A stretch of 52,048 nt of DNA from Methylococcales bacterium (GTDB lineage Bacteria; Pseudomonadota; Gammaproteobacteria; Methylococcales; Methylomonadaceae): NCBI GenBank assembly GCA_026398895.1, contig JAPLRZ010000059.1:57726-109773 (forward strand). Reading direction: 5' to 3'. Below the pieces are notes generated by a model. The model searched no databases. It was not told the DNA's origin and saw nothing but the letters and a program-made list of their open reading frames with translations. A program made the translations under genes and the position numbers. Below, in pieces: positions 1-8,917 of the stretch (position 1 is its first letter; each line of letters starts with the position of its first letter).

Positions 1-434
1 ATTGTCAAGAATAACCACGAGCGGTTTTTCAACCTGTTTCACGACTGCCATCAAAAAAGCAAAAAACCATAAGCCTGTCACGTTCTGCCAAAGCTTAGTC
101 ATCAGCAGTTCGCCTGATGACAGTAACGCGCCGATGACATTCAGCCGTTGTCCGCGTGTCGCCGTCACCGCGTGGGTTTCACCGCTTTTTGTCCATGCTG
201 AGCGAGTCGGGGGGCAAAACCTGCTTCATCGACATAAGCCAGTTCAATCTCACCCGCTTGTGCCTGCTCTATCAGTTCGGCGATGTCTCGCTCGGCTTGC
301 TCAAATCGCTGGGCATCACGTTTTTTTTTTAAACTACAGCGTGTTCGGTTTCGCTAATACCTGCCATTTTTATAAAATGCTTGAGCAAGCCGCTTCAAAT
401 CTTCGTTTCCAAAAACTGGGCAAGGTCAACGATT
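1..434 (-). pseudogene. IS630-family transposase remnant, cut by window edge
   Basis: Reading the minus strand from about 360 down to 1 gives pieces of an IS630-type DDE transposase in two frames. One frame reads SLKKKRDAQRFEQAERDIAE and then AYVDEAGFAP. The other continues SAWTKSGETHAVTATRGQRL and ends at the window edge with VVILDN, the second catalytic Asp region. The frame change falls at a run of six C (six G on the plus strand, about 209-214). Upstream of SLKKKRD there is an in-frame stop, and the N-terminal part is not recoverable as one frame. I therefore read this as a decayed insertion sequence rather than an active one. Its far end lies outside the window. Confidence 0.8.
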
Positions 435-665
435 TCATAAGTCATCAATATTCAAAGATTGTGCTTTACCTTCGGCAATCTGCTGTTTTGCTAATCGTGC
501 TTGTTGGATTAAGGAGCTTTGCGTGTTTGCAAAAGCGGTATCCCAACGTAACTCATCTTGTAAGTCGGCGATATAGGCTTGTAAATGTTCGGCAACTTGA
601 TTTTGGCTAGCATCGGGTAATGTTGTCATCATTTTAACAACAGTGGCAATGGCTTCGGATGACAT
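435..665 (-). CDS. small antitoxin-like protein
   Basis: This 76-residue acidic, helical protein has the form EHLQAYIADLQDELRWD followed by LAKQQIAEGKAQSLNIDDL. I associate that pattern with small chromosomal proteins, often annotated as antitoxin-like, that precede a toxin gene. The start has a good ribosome site (GAAGGAA about 8 nt upstream). No toxin gene follows. The downstream side is taken by the IS630 remnant, so a partner may have been lost or lie beyond it. The function is inferred only from overall resemblance, and a plain hypothetical protein is an acceptable alternative. Confidence 0.55.
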   Translation of the reverse strand: MSSEAIATVVKMMTTLPDASQNQVAEHLQAYIADLQDELRWDTAFANTQSSLIQQARLAKQQIAEGKAQSLNIDDL

Positions 666-690
666 AATGTGTTCCTTCGTGTAAGTTGGT

Positions 691-723
691 AGACCTGCGA
701 GGTTTTTAAAACCTCGCAGGTCT
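691..723. repeat. 33-bp perfect palindrome
   Basis: Arms AGACCTGCGAGGTTTT and AAAACCTCGCAGGTCT are exact reverse complements around a single T. It lies between jetA and the antitoxin-like gene. On the minus strand it is not followed by a T-run, so it is not a convincing rho-independent terminator. It is more likely one of the dispersed palindromic repeats that are common in this window. Confidence 0.7.
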
Positions 724-757
724 TTATTGTAAACGTCTCAATAAAATTGACTGACTA

Positions 758-2194
758 CTAACGGGTAAAAATAACCTTCGGCATCATAGCGGACTTAGCG
801 ACACCTTCAGTGTTTTGCCAGTGAATGGTCACGTCCTGTTTGTTGTCAATAATGGCGTTGCTATCTTCGCAAGCAAGATGAAGATAAGCGACTAATTCAC
901 TCAGCCCTTTTTCTAGCGGATGGTGTTGGCATAAATTTTCTAAACTAATTTGGGTTTGGGTTTGCAGGGCTTTTTGAATACGCGCTTGCAACACACTGAC
1001 ATCAACATGGTTTTGTTGATAAAACAGTTCACTGACAAATTCCGCCGTGCCTGCGGTCAGTGCTTCGTTACTCATGCTGGAGCGAATGGGAGCGCGAAAC
1101 AACGGTTGCGATAACGGCAATTTTATCTGAGCTTTCATGTCATCAATCATCATAAAATCACGCTCAGACGGTGGCTGTTGTTTAATGGCAATGGCGTTTT
1201 TTTCTAACTCATGAATAATGCTCATGATGCGTTTATTTTCTAACCATACTTGCTCATCTAAATAGCGGCGTAATTGCTCAACCAAACTGGAACTGGTACG
1301 CTGCACTTTCCCCCCTGCTTCCAATAAATGATATTTCATTTTCGGCAGTAATTCGTCGGGTGTACAGGCTTGCACGTCTTGCAAAGCCAACACGTCTTGA
1401 ATGAGTTGATTAAACTTTTCTTGTTTCGCGGGCGACATTAACAAGCCCCAAAAGGCGCGAAAACTTTTGCCTTGATCGGAATCCCCAATGGCATCATGTT
1501 CACCGAAAATGTCATCCAGTAATTCACCTTTGCTTTTATTACTAAGGGCGATTTTTTCGCGGGTATGGCGATCCAATTGGCGAAAATTTTCTTCCACTTG
1601 GCGAAAATCCATCAACAAACTCCGCGCCGTTTCTTCCAATTGATAAAAACGTTCTTTGACTTGTCGAGCGTCATAACTGATAACCGCACCGCGTTGTAAA
1701 CTGGTAATTTCAGCTTCAATCGCCGCTTTTTGCCGTTCCAATTCAGCGATGCGTTGCTCTGGGTCGGTTTGCGTAGCTTGTAAAATGGTTTCCAATAAAT
1801 CAAACACCGTTAATAGCCGCGATTCCGTGCCAATGAATTGCTTTTGTTCCAAGCTGCGTAACCAATCAATGGCTTTTTCACTGGCGGGTGTTAAATCATA
1901 TTCAGGTTCGTCACTTTGCGTCGTGTAATACTTGCGCAAAAACGCATTATCGCCACTTGTCCAATCGTTTAAATAGGCGTTGGCAGTTTTTGGATAGACC
2001 TTATCTCCATGAATCTGGTGTAAATGAAACAGCGTATCGGTTAATTTCTCGCTTAATTCATTCTGACGTAAAGAACGACAATTGGGCGCGATAAACACCC
2101 GATAAAAAAAACTAATAATCAGCGGCGCGTTATCGGCACACAATAATCGCCATGTCGGATGTTGGCGTAATTTAAGTAAATAATCGTGTTCCAT
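758..2194 (-). CDS. jetA: DUF3375 protein, JetA-like Wadjet subunit
   Basis: The 478 residues match the DUF3375 family, whose members act as the kleisin-like JetA subunit of type I Wadjet (JetABCD), an SMC-type system that cleaves circular plasmid DNA. Visible traits are the N-terminal LLKLRQHPTWRLLCADNAPL, a charged coiled-coil core around residues 145-215, and the family-typical C-terminus MPKVIFTR. Length is normal. The gene follows ruvB by 35 nt in the same direction. jetB, jetC and jetD should follow downstream, but the next features are a palindrome, an antitoxin-like gene and an IS630 remnant. Here it is therefore an orphan or the first gene of a disrupted operon. Confidence 0.8.
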   Translation of the reverse strand: MEHDYLLKLRQHPTWRLLCADNAPLIISFFYRVFIAPNCRSLRQNELSEKLTDTLFHLHQIHGDKVYPKTANAYLNDWTSGDNAFLRKYYTTQSDEPEYDLTPASEKAIDWLRSLEQKQFIGTESRLLTVFDLLETILQATQTDPEQRIAELERQKAAIEAEITSLQRGAVISYDARQVKERFYQLEETARSLLMDFRQVEENFRQLDRHTREKIALSNKSKGELLDDIFGEHDAIGDSDQGKSFRAFWGLLMSPAKQEKFNQLIQDVLALQDVQACTPDELLPKMKYHLLEAGGKVQRTSSSLVEQLRRYLDEQVWLENKRIMSIIHELEKNAIAIKQQPPSERDFMMIDDMKAQIKLPLSQPLFRAPIRSSMSNEALTAGTAEFVSELFYQQNHVDVSVLQARIQKALQTQTQISLENLCQHHPLEKGLSELVAYLHLACEDSNAIIDNKQDVTIHWQNTEGVAKSAMMPKVIFTR

Positions 2195-2229
2195 GTTGGG
2201 TGATTCGATGTGTGTTTAAGGTTTGCGAT

Positions 2230-3264
2230 TTATTCAAACAAATCCACCGACGCGCCCAATTGTTTAGGTGGTTGTAAACCAAAATGGGTATAGGCATTTT
2301 GCGTCACTACCCGACCACGCGGGGTGCGCATGATAAAACCTTGTTGCAATAAATACGGTTCTAATACATCTTCAATTGTGCCGCGTTCTTCGCTGATTGC
2401 TGCGGCTAGGGTATCGAGTCCGACTGGACCCCCTGCAAAATTTTCTATCATGGTCATTAATAATTTGCGGTCTAAGGCATCGAAACCGTTGCTATCGACT
2501 TTGAGCATATTCAATGCTGCGATAGCGCAATCTTCTGTTACTGTACCATCGCCTTTGACTTGAGCAAAATCACGCACACGGCGGAGTAAACGGTTGGCGA
2601 TGCGTGGCGTACCGCGTGAGCGTCGGGCGATTTCAAACGCGCCATTTTCTGCCATTGCAATACCTAATACGCCTGCTGAACGAGTAACGATGCTAGCAAG
2701 TTCTGCTACGGTGTAAAATTCTAAACGCTGGACGATGCCAAAACGGTCGCGTAACGGCGAAGTCAATAATCCTGCGCGGGTGGTTGCACCGACTAGCGTG
2801 AAAGGCGGTAAATCTAATTTAATAGACCGCGCTGCTGGACCTTCGCCTATCATTAAATCGAGCTGATAATCTTCCATTGCGGGGTATAAAATTTCCTCTA
2901 CCGCTGGGCTTAAACGGTGAATTTCATCGATAAATAATACATCGTGGGCTTCAAGATTCGTGAGTAAAGCGGCTAAATCACCTGCTTTTTCTAATACAGG
3001 GCCTGAGGTTTGCCGAATGGCTACCCCCATTTCAGCGGCGATAATATTGGCGAGCGTAGTTTTTCCTAAACCAGGGGGACCAAAAATCAAAACGTGATCC
3101 AAGGCTTCTTGCCGTGCCACTGCCGCTTGAATAAAAATTTCCATTTGAGCGCGTAATTCCACTTGTCCGACATAATCGGCTAGTCGCTTCGGACGTATAG
3201 CGCGGTCATGGCGTTCGTCATCGGTATGACTACGCGCGGTTATCAGTCTATCGGTTTCAATCAT
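2230..3264 (-). CDS. ruvB: Holliday junction branch migration helicase RuvB
   Basis: RuvB is the hexameric AAA+ motor that, with RuvA, drives branch migration of Holliday junctions. The 344-residue protein has Walker A GPPGLGKT at residues 62-69, Walker [10 protein letters not shown] near 113, sensor LVGATTRAG, arginine finger region LRDRFG, and a winged-helix C-terminus ending in [17 protein letters not shown]. Its ATG overlaps the ruvA stop codon (ATGA), so the two are translationally coupled. Length and motifs are fully standard. Confidence 0.98.
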   Translation of the reverse strand: MIETDRLITARSHTDDERHDRAIRPKRLADYVGQVELRAQMEIFIQAAVARQEALDHVLIFGPPGLGKTTLANIIAAEMGVAIRQTSGPVLEKAGDLAALLTNLEAHDVLFIDEIHRLSPAVEEILYPAMEDYQLDLMIGEGPAARSIKLDLPPFTLVGATTRAGLLTSPLRDRFGIVQRLEFYTVAELASIVTRSAGVLGIAMAENGAFEIARRSRGTPRIANRLLRRVRDFAQVKGDGTVTEDCAIAALNMLKVDSNGFDALDRKLLMTMIENFAGGPVGLDTLAAAISEERGTIEDVLEPYLLQQGFIMRTPRGRVVTQNAYTHFGLQPPKQLGASVDLFE

Positions 3265-3851
3265 CGAATCGCGCCTTGTAATGCCATGCGAATAATATCT
3301 TCACAACTTTTGCCTTCGCTATGAATACCTTGCACCATTTTATTGGCATCCAGTGGTTTGTAACCCAGCGAACATAAGGCACTAACCGCCTCTTGTTTGG
3401 CATTACCAACACTCTGTGTGATAGTAGTGGTGGCAATACTGTCTTCTAATTGCGGCAATCTATCACGCAGTTCAATAATCAACCGCTCAGCGGTTTTTTT
3501 ACCCACACCTGGTAAACGCATTAACGCAACCGTGTCATTTTCATGAATACAGCGGTGCAGTTGTTCCGCACTCTGCCCTGATAAAATGGTCAACGCCAGT
3601 TTAGGACCTACGCCATTGACTTTAATCAGCGTTCTAAACATAGCGCGGTCTGCTTCGCTGGCAAAGCCAAATAAACTATGGGCATCTTCGCGTATCACTA
3701 AATGGGTATGCAGGGTTATTTCTATCCCTAGAGCGGGCAGTTCATAAAAAGTGGTCATCGGTGCTTCGATTTCATAACCGACACCGTGTACATCCAGCAC
3801 CAATAACGGTGGGGCTTTAAGTACTAATTTACCGCGTAAAAATCCAATCAT
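3261..3851 (-). CDS. ruvA: Holliday junction DNA-binding protein RuvA
   Basis: RuvA binds the four-way junction and loads RuvB. I start it at [10 protein letters not shown], 196 residues, because this is the universal RuvA N-terminus and its ATG overlaps the ruvC stop (ATGA). A longer in-frame reading starting at 3905 adds 18 residues inside ruvC and is not credible. Two helix-hairpin-helix stretches are visible ([16 protein letters not shown] and [16 protein letters not shown]), and the C-terminal RuvB-binding domain follows a Thr/Gln-rich linker. Confidence 0.97.
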   Translation of the reverse strand: MIGFLRGKLVLKAPPLLVLDVHGVGYEIEAPMTTFYELPALGIEITLHTHLVIREDAHSLFGFASEADRAMFRTLIKVNGVGPKLALTILSGQSAEQLHRCIHENDTVALMRLPGVGKKTAERLIIELRDRLPQLEDSIATTTITQSVGNAKQEAVSALCSLGYKPLDANKMVQGIHSEGKSCEDIIRMALQGAIR

Positions 3852-4345
3852 GTTAATAATCCAGTCTGCAAACGCAGTGCCGTTTTTTGATAATGGGTGT
3901 GACATATCGCAATGCCCAGCGCATCACTGGCATCGATTTGTAGATTGCCTTGTATCGATAACAATATTTTTACCATGTGTTGCACTTGAAGTTTATCGGC
4001 ACTGCCCTTCCCTACTACTGCTTGTTTGACTTGTCGCGCCGCGTATTCAAACACGGGTAAACCCTTAGTTTGTACCGCACAAATTGCCGCGCCGCGTGCT
4101 TGTCCTAATTTAAGAGCAGAATCGGCATTTTTGTGCATGAATACTTGTTCGATTGCCATTTGTTCAGGGTGATACATTTCAACAATCTGCACGATGCCAT
4201 CAAAAATTTGTTTTAACCTATCAGGGAAATAATCGGCTTCAATGCGAATACTGCCGCTGGCGATATACTTAAAACTCCGCCCTGATTCTTCGATAATCCC
4301 GTAACCTGTGAGTCTTGAACCAGGGTCTATGCCTAAAATTCTCAT
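3848..4345 (-). CDS. ruvC: Holliday junction resolvase RuvC
   Basis: RuvC is the endonuclease that cuts Holliday junctions symmetrically. The 165-residue protein keeps the four acidic catalytic residues of the family: D7 (ILGIDPGS), E66 (AIEQVF), D138 and D141 ([13 protein letters not shown]). It is the first of three overlapping genes, ruvC-ruvA-ruvB. The stop codon of the TauE/SafE gene lies 1 nt upstream of its ATG, so the four may share a transcript. No SOS (LexA) box was recognised upstream. Confidence 0.97.
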   Translation of the reverse strand: MRILGIDPGSRLTGYGIIEESGRSFKYIASGSIRIEADYFPDRLKQIFDGIVQIVEMYHPEQMAIEQVFMHKNADSALKLGQARGAAICAVQTKGLPVFEYAARQVKQAVVGKGSADKLQVQHMVKILLSIQGNLQIDASDALGIAICHTHYQKTALRLQTGLLT

Positions 4346-4346
4346 G

Positions 4347-5069
4347 TTATAACGATTTTAAAATCAGCAAAATACCTGATATAAACAGAAACACCGCAAA
4401 TAACTTAGTATATTTTTCATTATCAATGTTTTTATACAGCAGCTCTTCGGTTAATAAAAACATAATTATGCCAATTTGTATGAAGGTAATTTTGTCCGCG
4501 TAGGCGATAGTGAATTGAGTGCCGAGTAATAACAAGGTGATTAACTGACAGCTTGCCACAGTCGCATAACTTGCCGCCGCCGTGACGCGGGTTTTATCTT
4601 TGGTGTAGTTTTTGGCGTAAATGATGATGGTCAACATTGAACCGCCCAAATTACTCATGCCATGCACCGCGCCCATAATCATTAAATACAGCCGTTCATA
4701 CACCACTATCGATTTTAACAATCGCTCGATAATCGGTAAAAAGCTTTTTAAAGCGACAAAAATCAGCACAGCACCAATGAATATGCCGACATTCACTTTT
4801 ATGGATGTCACTAGCCACAAAAACACCACCACAATAGGTGCGGTGTAAATCAGAATATTTTTATAAAATGCGGTATCGAGGTCTTCGTAGTGTCTGACAA
4901 ATTGTAAGGCACTGACGGCAATGGACACAGGCAGTAATACACCCAGCGCATCTACGAAACCGTAACCCAGTAACAATAATATCGGCGTGCCAAATAATAA
5001 AACTCCGACTCCAAAAATGGATTGAATAACTGATACCACGATGATGGTAAGTAAAATATCAATTGGCAT
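4347..5069 (-). CDS. TauE/SafE-family membrane exporter
   Basis: This 240-residue polytopic inner-membrane protein has about seven or eight hydrophobic segments. It carries the paired half-repeat signatures of the TauE/SafE (DUF81) family: [19 protein letters not shown] in the first half and [13 protein letters not shown] in the second. Family members move sulfite, sulfoacetate or other small organosulfur anions; the substrate here cannot be read from sequence. Transcription runs directly into ruvC. Its start abuts the group II intron-like remnant, so its native promoter region may have been replaced. Confidence 0.85.
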   Translation of the reverse strand: MPIDILLTIIVVSVIQSIFGVGVLLFGTPILLLLGYGFVDALGVLLPVSIAVSALQFVRHYEDLDTAFYKNILIYTAPIVVVFLWLVTSIKVNVGIFIGAVLIFVALKSFLPIIERLLKSIVVYERLYLMIMGAVHGMSNLGGSMLTIIIYAKNYTKDKTRVTAAASYATVASCQLITLLLLGTQFTIAYADKITFIQIGIIMFLLTEELLYKNIDNEKYTKLFAVFLFISGILLILKSL

Positions 5070-5079
5070 GGATTTCCTT

Positions 5080-5335
5080 TTTAAATGAGAGGGTCATAAA
5101 TGAGAGTGGGCAAGCAAGTAGTATATCAGAGTGCATGAACAGAGTTTGTCGCTACCCTTAAACGCAAGTCTGTGACATAGATAAACCCCATACGTTGCCA
5201 GCTTAAAACTGAACGGTGTCACTCCTGTGAGAAAGAAGCTGAATGAACAAGGAGAGTGAAAGAAATGAACACGCTAGGGCTTGATGTGAGTAACGAGTAG
5301 CTAGAATGCTGAGATACACGAGCTTAGCAATCGCC
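5080..5335 (+). ncRNA. probable group II intron 5' domain remnant
   Basis: This gene-free stretch has the texture of bacterial group II intron domain I. Elements in order are GGGTCATAAATGAGAGTGGG, GCTACCCTTAAACGCAAGTC, CCAGCTTAAAACTGAACGG, TGTCACTCCTGTGAGAAAG, GAATGAACAAGGAGAGTGAA, and GGGCTTGATGTGAGTAACG. I recognise this succession from introns with a reverse transcriptase, but that is memory of the family, not an alignment. No reverse transcriptase and no domain V follow. The intron 5' consensus GTGCG is missing. It would therefore be a truncated, non-mobile remnant. Confidence 0.5.
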
Positions 5336-5341
5336 AATAAC

Positions 5342-5368
5342 GAAAAAGCGGTCAACGACCGCTTTTTC
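5342..5368. terminator. bidirectional rho-independent terminator
   Basis: Perfect 12-bp arms GAAAAAGCGGTC and GACCGCTTTTTC enclose a 3-nt AAC loop. The A-run and T-run at the two ends allow termination in either direction. On the minus strand it would terminate the small secreted-protein gene at 5390-5647. On the plus strand it closes the intron-like remnant. Confidence 0.85.
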
Positions 5369-5389
5369 TATTCGAATCCGAAGTGCTGG

Positions 5390-5647
5390 TTATTTCGTGG
5401 GTGTTTCCATAGGTTTAGGCTCAACAGCAGGAGCGACAGGGGCGACAACAGGCGCAGTAACAGCAGGGCTATTTTTTTCCCACTTGCCACCCGCTTTGAG
5501 ACACTCTTTTTTAGTTTTCTCTACAACAGCATCCTTCAGCATACAACTGTGATTCTGCGCGGGTGGTGGAGTGGTGCTTTTCGATGACTTAGCCAACGCG
5601 ACGGATGACAATAAGACGAGGGCGACGGCAAGAACTATTTTATTCAT
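5390..5647 (-). CDS. small secreted protein with Pro/Ala-rich tail
   Basis: The 85-residue product begins with a clear signal peptide (MNKIVLAVALVLLSSVALAK). It has a short conserved-looking core with two cysteines (SCMLKDAVVEKTKKECLKAG), where a disulfide is plausible, and a low-complexity tail of Pro, Ala and Val. A ribosome site (GGAGATAACC) precedes the ATG, and a strong terminator follows. I do not recognise a function; similar small periplasmic proteins occur as hypotheticals in gammaproteobacteria. Confidence 0.75.
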   Translation of the reverse strand: MNKIVLAVALVLLSSVALAKSSKSTTPPPAQNHSCMLKDAVVEKTKKECLKAGGKWEKNSPAVTAPVVAPVAPAVEPKPMETPTK

Positions 5648-5909
5648 GGTTATCTCCTGTTACATTAAGAACAAATGATTGAAAATTCAAACATAGAGCG
5701 TTAAGTTTGACAATGTATTGCTCTCTTTGTCAAGCCTGTTCTACATTTGAATCGTAACCAGTGTGGAGTTCAGAGGCTATGAAAATTACAGTTGAAATGG
5801 TAAATGGGTAGAGACGATACCCACTCCCCCATAGGCATCAACTTAAGGAAAATACATACCCATCAATAAGATTGCTGATAAGCATTAGGCTTTTTTTTGT
5901 ACTCCTCTC

Positions 5910-6218
5910 TTACAGACAAGTAGGCGGCTTGGGTAGCCCTGCTAATTTACACGCATCACGCAGTGGTGCGTCAGGAAATAAGCCATGCAAATAGCGACTA
6001 TTGCCTTTGTCTTCGCCTAAGGTTTTGGCAATGGCTTTGGTAAAAACACGCATATTGGGTAGGTGTTTATAGTGCTGATAATAATTGCGGATAAAGTGAA
6101 TAATTTCCCAGTGGGCAGGGGTTAAAACGATATTATTTAATTGCGCGTGTGTGGTTGCTACACTTTCATTCCAGTCTGCTGCATTGATTAAAAAGCCTTG
6201 TTGAGTGGTTTCTGGCAT
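5910..6218 (-). CDS. dsrC: DsrC/TusE-family sulfur relay protein
   Basis: DsrC/TusE proteins carry persulfide sulfur on a swinging C-terminal arm. The family signature is clear: LTPAHWEIIHFIRNYYQ, then EDKGNSRYLHGLFP, then CKLAGLPKPPTCL at the C-terminus. Both cysteines of the C-X10-C arm are present. That is the redox-active DsrC arrangement; E. coli TusE keeps only the penultimate Cys. I choose the second ATG because it forms a TAATG overlap with the tusB stop; an ATG three codons earlier (6227) is possible. It is the last gene of a cluster with tusB, but tusC and tusD are absent. Confidence 0.88.
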   Translation of the reverse strand: MPETTQQGFLINAADWNESVATTHAQLNNIVLTPAHWEIIHFIRNYYQHYKHLPNMRVFTKAIAKTLGEDKGNSRYLHGLFPDAPLRDACKLAGLPKPPTCL

Positions 6219-6508
6219 TACGACCATGATTGAATGACCGAATGTTTGACGGTTAAGGCGACTAACTGCGGATAATCAATGACGCTAATACCCGGCACCA
6301 GCTCTTCTGCGCGGATACCGCGCACTTTTAAGGTATCGGTTAACACATAAAGTCGATGGTTTTTGAGTAATACGCTTAAAATTTGATTTAACTCGCCTTG
6401 TTGTAATAATCGCAACACGGCATTATCAAGAAACACCAGTTCATCGCTAACCGCGACGCGCTCGAATACGGCAGTTTCAATCGGTGATTGTGAAATAAGA
6501 TGTAGCAC
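6218..6508 (-). CDS. tusB: TusB/DsrH-like sulfur relay protein
   Basis: This 96-residue protein begins MLHLISQSP and has the compact alternating pattern of TusB/DsrH (DsrE-like fold), with LYVLTDTLKVRGI in the middle. It lies directly upstream of dsrC and overlaps it, as in tusDCB-E and dsrEFH-C operons. No cysteine is present, so the active Cys of DsrH is lacking, as is usual for TusB-type proteins. The TusD and TusC partners are missing upstream; a guanidinium exporter gene stands there instead. Confidence 0.8.
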   Translation of the reverse strand: MLHLISQSPIETAVFERVAVSDELVFLDNAVLRLLQQGELNQILSVLLKNHRLYVLTDTLKVRGIRAEELVPGISVIDYPQLVALTVKHSVIQSWS

Positions 6509-6509
6509 T

Positions 6510-6830
6510 TTAATTATTATCGGTTAATTTCAGTCCGATGATACCGATAATTACCAAGGTAATGGATAATAAACGCATCCAGTCCATCGATTCTTTGAAC
6601 AAAATAATGCCCATAATGGCAACGCCCACCGCACCCATGCCTGTCCATACCGCATAGGCTGTTCCTAATGGTAGGCTTTTAATTGCCCACATTAGTAAGC
6701 CAAAACTACCTGCACCTGACAGACAAGTGATGATGCTTGGTAATAATTTGGTAAAACCTTGGTTGTATTTAAGGCTTAAGGCAAAGACGATTTCTACACA
6801 CCCTGCGGAAAATAAAAGTAACCACGCCAA
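6510..6830 (-). CDS. gdx: SMR-family guanidinium exporter (Gdx/SugE type)
   Basis: This 106-residue small multidrug resistance protein has four membrane helices, the essential membrane glutamate E13 (GCVEIVF), and the SMR signature LPLGTAYAVWTGMGAVG. The overall sequence (KYNQGFTKLLPS, MRLLSITLVIIGIIGLKL) follows the SugE/Gdx branch, which exports guanidinium, rather than EmrE. It starts 18 nt after the HerA-like ATPase gene and ends 1 nt before tusB, so it sits inside a transcription unit and has no leader that could carry a guanidine riboswitch. The substrate is inferred from subfamily resemblance. Confidence 0.85.
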   Translation of the reverse strand: MAWLLLFSAGCVEIVFALSLKYNQGFTKLLPSIITCLSGAGSFGLLMWAIKSLPLGTAYAVWTGMGAVGVAIMGIILFKESMDWMRLLSITLVIIGIIGLKLTDNN

Positions 6831-6848
6831 CAGATTTCTCCTTCTCTA

Positions 6849-8510
6849 TTATCGTCTATCTTGTGTGCGCCATAGCTGCACGATTTCTTCGACATTCAAA
6901 TCCGTCACGCCTCTACGCCAGCCAGTCACATAATCCACGTCATTACTTTTTGGCTCTGGATTCGGTTTGTAAAGCTGTACACGCGTTGGTAACGGCACGG
7001 CTTCACCTAATACTAGAGCTTCGCCTCTGCCAAGTGAACTTAACACATCGGCTAAATTACCTTCAGATTCTGGAATCAACCCTCTAATATACATTTGATC
7101 TTCTAAGCTGGTGGTGCGTAAGCAGATAAAAGAGCTGCATTGTGACAGCATGGTTTCGGATAATTCGGTGGGTCTTTGACTCACCACGCCAATAGACACG
7201 CCGTATTTTCGACCTTCTTTGGCAATACGCTCCATCATTTTTTTCGAGCCTTCAAATTGCCCGCCTTTTTCTTTGGGAATATAGACATGGGCTTCCTCAC
7301 AAATCAGGGTAATGGGAAATTCACGACGGTTAGGATTCCAATAATTAAACTCGTAAGCTAAGCGACCCACTTGCGCGGAAATTGCAGGGCGAATATCGGA
7401 CGGCACGGCACTTAAATCCACCACCGTAACATTGGCTTTTTTGTCACCTAAGCCGACAAAAGTGCGTAATAAATCCACCATGCTTTCTGAGCTTTTGCGT
7501 TTTTTGGGTCTAAGTAAAAAGTCGTAACGCACGTCGTTTAAGCGACTTTGCATTTTAATCAGGAAATTATCAAACTGTCCGTATAAAGGACCTAGCACTT
7601 TACCAAATGCCTTTTTTTCTTCATTGGCGGTTTTAAACGCGATGTACAATTCTGCTAAAGAAAAATAGATAGGCGTATCAATAGAAAACGTAGCCAAACC
7701 AATACGCTTGGATTCTTTGCGTTTAAGCTGCATCAATACTTCGCTCATGAAAGACATTTGCGTGGATGCACCTTTGTCTTCGCGATCAATAAATAAATCG
7801 ACTAATTCAGCGTAGCTCATCATCCAATAAGGCATTTCCATTTCTTGTGCGTCAATACAATTCACTATGCTTTCATCAAACGCCGAATATCTCACACCTT
7901 TGGTATCTTTCCAGCAATACTCACCGTGTAAATCCAGCAAAATAATATGACTTTTGGGCATAGCTTTAACGGCACGTTGAATCAGATTAGTCACTGTCCA
8001 TGATTTGCCTGATCCAGACTGCCCGACAATTGCAAAATGCCGACTAAAGAAAATCTGCGGATCAAGACTGAGATCATAACCTTTATGCGAAGATAGTTGC
8101 CCAATAAAGAATTTATATTTGCGATATTTGGAGAAAATAGCACTGACTTCAGTAATACCCACCGCATAAACCTTTGCGCCTGAGGTAGGGTAATTGGTGA
8201 TACCACGCAAAAAAGTACCGTCTGCTTGAATTTCACCCACGGGAGCTAAGGCAATAAAGCGATCCGTTTTACGCATATCCGCATTATCAAAACGGTGCTT
8301 TTCCCACATTTGAATGGTAATGGCTAAAATACTAATATCAGCTTGCCGAATAGCGACATAGGAACCAATATGACCGACTAAAATTTCTTCATTGTCTACT
8401 TTGATACGCGAGGTATCTTTGACATACTCATCTGCGATTCTGGCATCCATACCGTTATTACGAACTTCAGATAAATAGCCAATGAGAATACTGGATGGCT
8501 GTGTGGACAA
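6849..8510 (-). CDS. HerA-like (DUF87) DNA translocase ATPase
   Basis: The 553-residue protein has an N-terminal HAS-barrel-like region (residues 1-130), Walker A GQSGSGKSWT near 166, and Walker B ITLICEEAHVYIP near 403. A sensor/arginine region follows (VSIGVVSQRPTELSETMLSQ), with the C-terminal SLGRGEALVLGEAVPLPTRV. This is the HerA/FtsK-like hexameric DNA translocase plan. HerA ATPases normally pair with the nuclease NurA or, in defence systems, with SIR2 or DUF4297 effectors. None is adjacent. The genes downstream on the same strand are gdx, tusB and dsrC. A stand-alone role in DNA repair or defence is possible but not shown. Confidence 0.85.
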   Translation of the reverse strand: MSTQPSSILIGYLSEVRNNGMDARIADEYVKDTSRIKVDNEEILVGHIGSYVAIRQADISILAITIQMWEKHRFDNADMRKTDRFIALAPVGEIQADGTFLRGITNYPTSGAKVYAVGITEVSAIFSKYRKYKFFIGQLSSHKGYDLSLDPQIFFSRHFAIVGQSGSGKSWTVTNLIQRAVKAMPKSHIILLDLHGEYCWKDTKGVRYSAFDESIVNCIDAQEMEMPYWMMSYAELVDLFIDREDKGASTQMSFMSEVLMQLKRKESKRIGLATFSIDTPIYFSLAELYIAFKTANEEKKAFGKVLGPLYGQFDNFLIKMQSRLNDVRYDFLLRPKKRKSSESMVDLLRTFVGLGDKKANVTVVDLSAVPSDIRPAISAQVGRLAYEFNYWNPNRREFPITLICEEAHVYIPKEKGGQFEGSKKMMERIAKEGRKYGVSIGVVSQRPTELSETMLSQCSSFICLRTTSLEDQMYIRGLIPESEGNLADVLSSLGRGEALVLGEAVPLPTRVQLYKPNPEPKSNDVDYVTGWRRGVTDLNVEEIVQLWRTQDRR

Positions 8511-8692
8511 TGTTAGACTCCTGTTTGTTGAGATACTGCGATTTTAGGTTTATGGTTTTCAACTTAAAGTGGGTTCACTCAAGAACAGATATTACAAGAC
8601 AAACGGAAATACGCGAATTTTAAATGCTTGAAAATAAACTATTCCACCCTAAGTTGGACAGTGCTATTTTAGACGAACACGCTTTATCGTAG

Positions 8693-8917
8693 CTATTTAT
8701 TTATCCACTCATAAAGTTCTGTCAACGTAGGATCGCATTTACAGCAACCCGTACCACAAGAAGATTTCAGCGGCACAACGCGCACATAGCCTTTGCTAAT
8801 CCATTTACTCAGCATACCGCGTAGGGCATCAGCATCAATGTTAAAATGATTCACTAAATCAGCCAAAGCAACTCTATGCTGTTGTTTTAAATAACTTCTT
8901 AAATCAGAAAGAATCAT
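8693..8917 (-). CDS. feoC: FeoC-like winged-helix iron-sulfur protein
   Basis: The 74-residue protein has a helix-turn-helix style N-terminus (SDLRSYLKQQHRVALADLV). A cysteine cluster follows at C54, C58, C59 and C61 (CGTGCCKC), as in FeoC proteins that bind an Fe-S cluster and stabilise or regulate FeoB. Its ATG overlaps the feoB stop (TAATG), making it the third gene of feoABC. Confidence 0.9.
   Translation of the reverse strand: MILSDLRSYLKQQHRVALADLVNHFNIDADALRGMLSKWISKGYVRVVPLKSSCGTGCCKCDPTLTELYEWINK

Noticed and set aside
2..610. 202-residue plus-strand open frame at the left edge
   Set aside because: It is antisense to the IS630 transposase remnant and the antitoxin-like gene, and its composition is that of a shadow frame.
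5770..5900. Sequence with GGCATCAACTTAAGGAAAAT, suspected transposon end
   Set aside because: There is no coding remnant, inverted repeat or second copy in the window to support it.
8511..8692. Gap between herA-like gene and feoC searched for a promoter or regulatory RNA
   Set aside because: No convincing promoter, hairpin or repeat was found.
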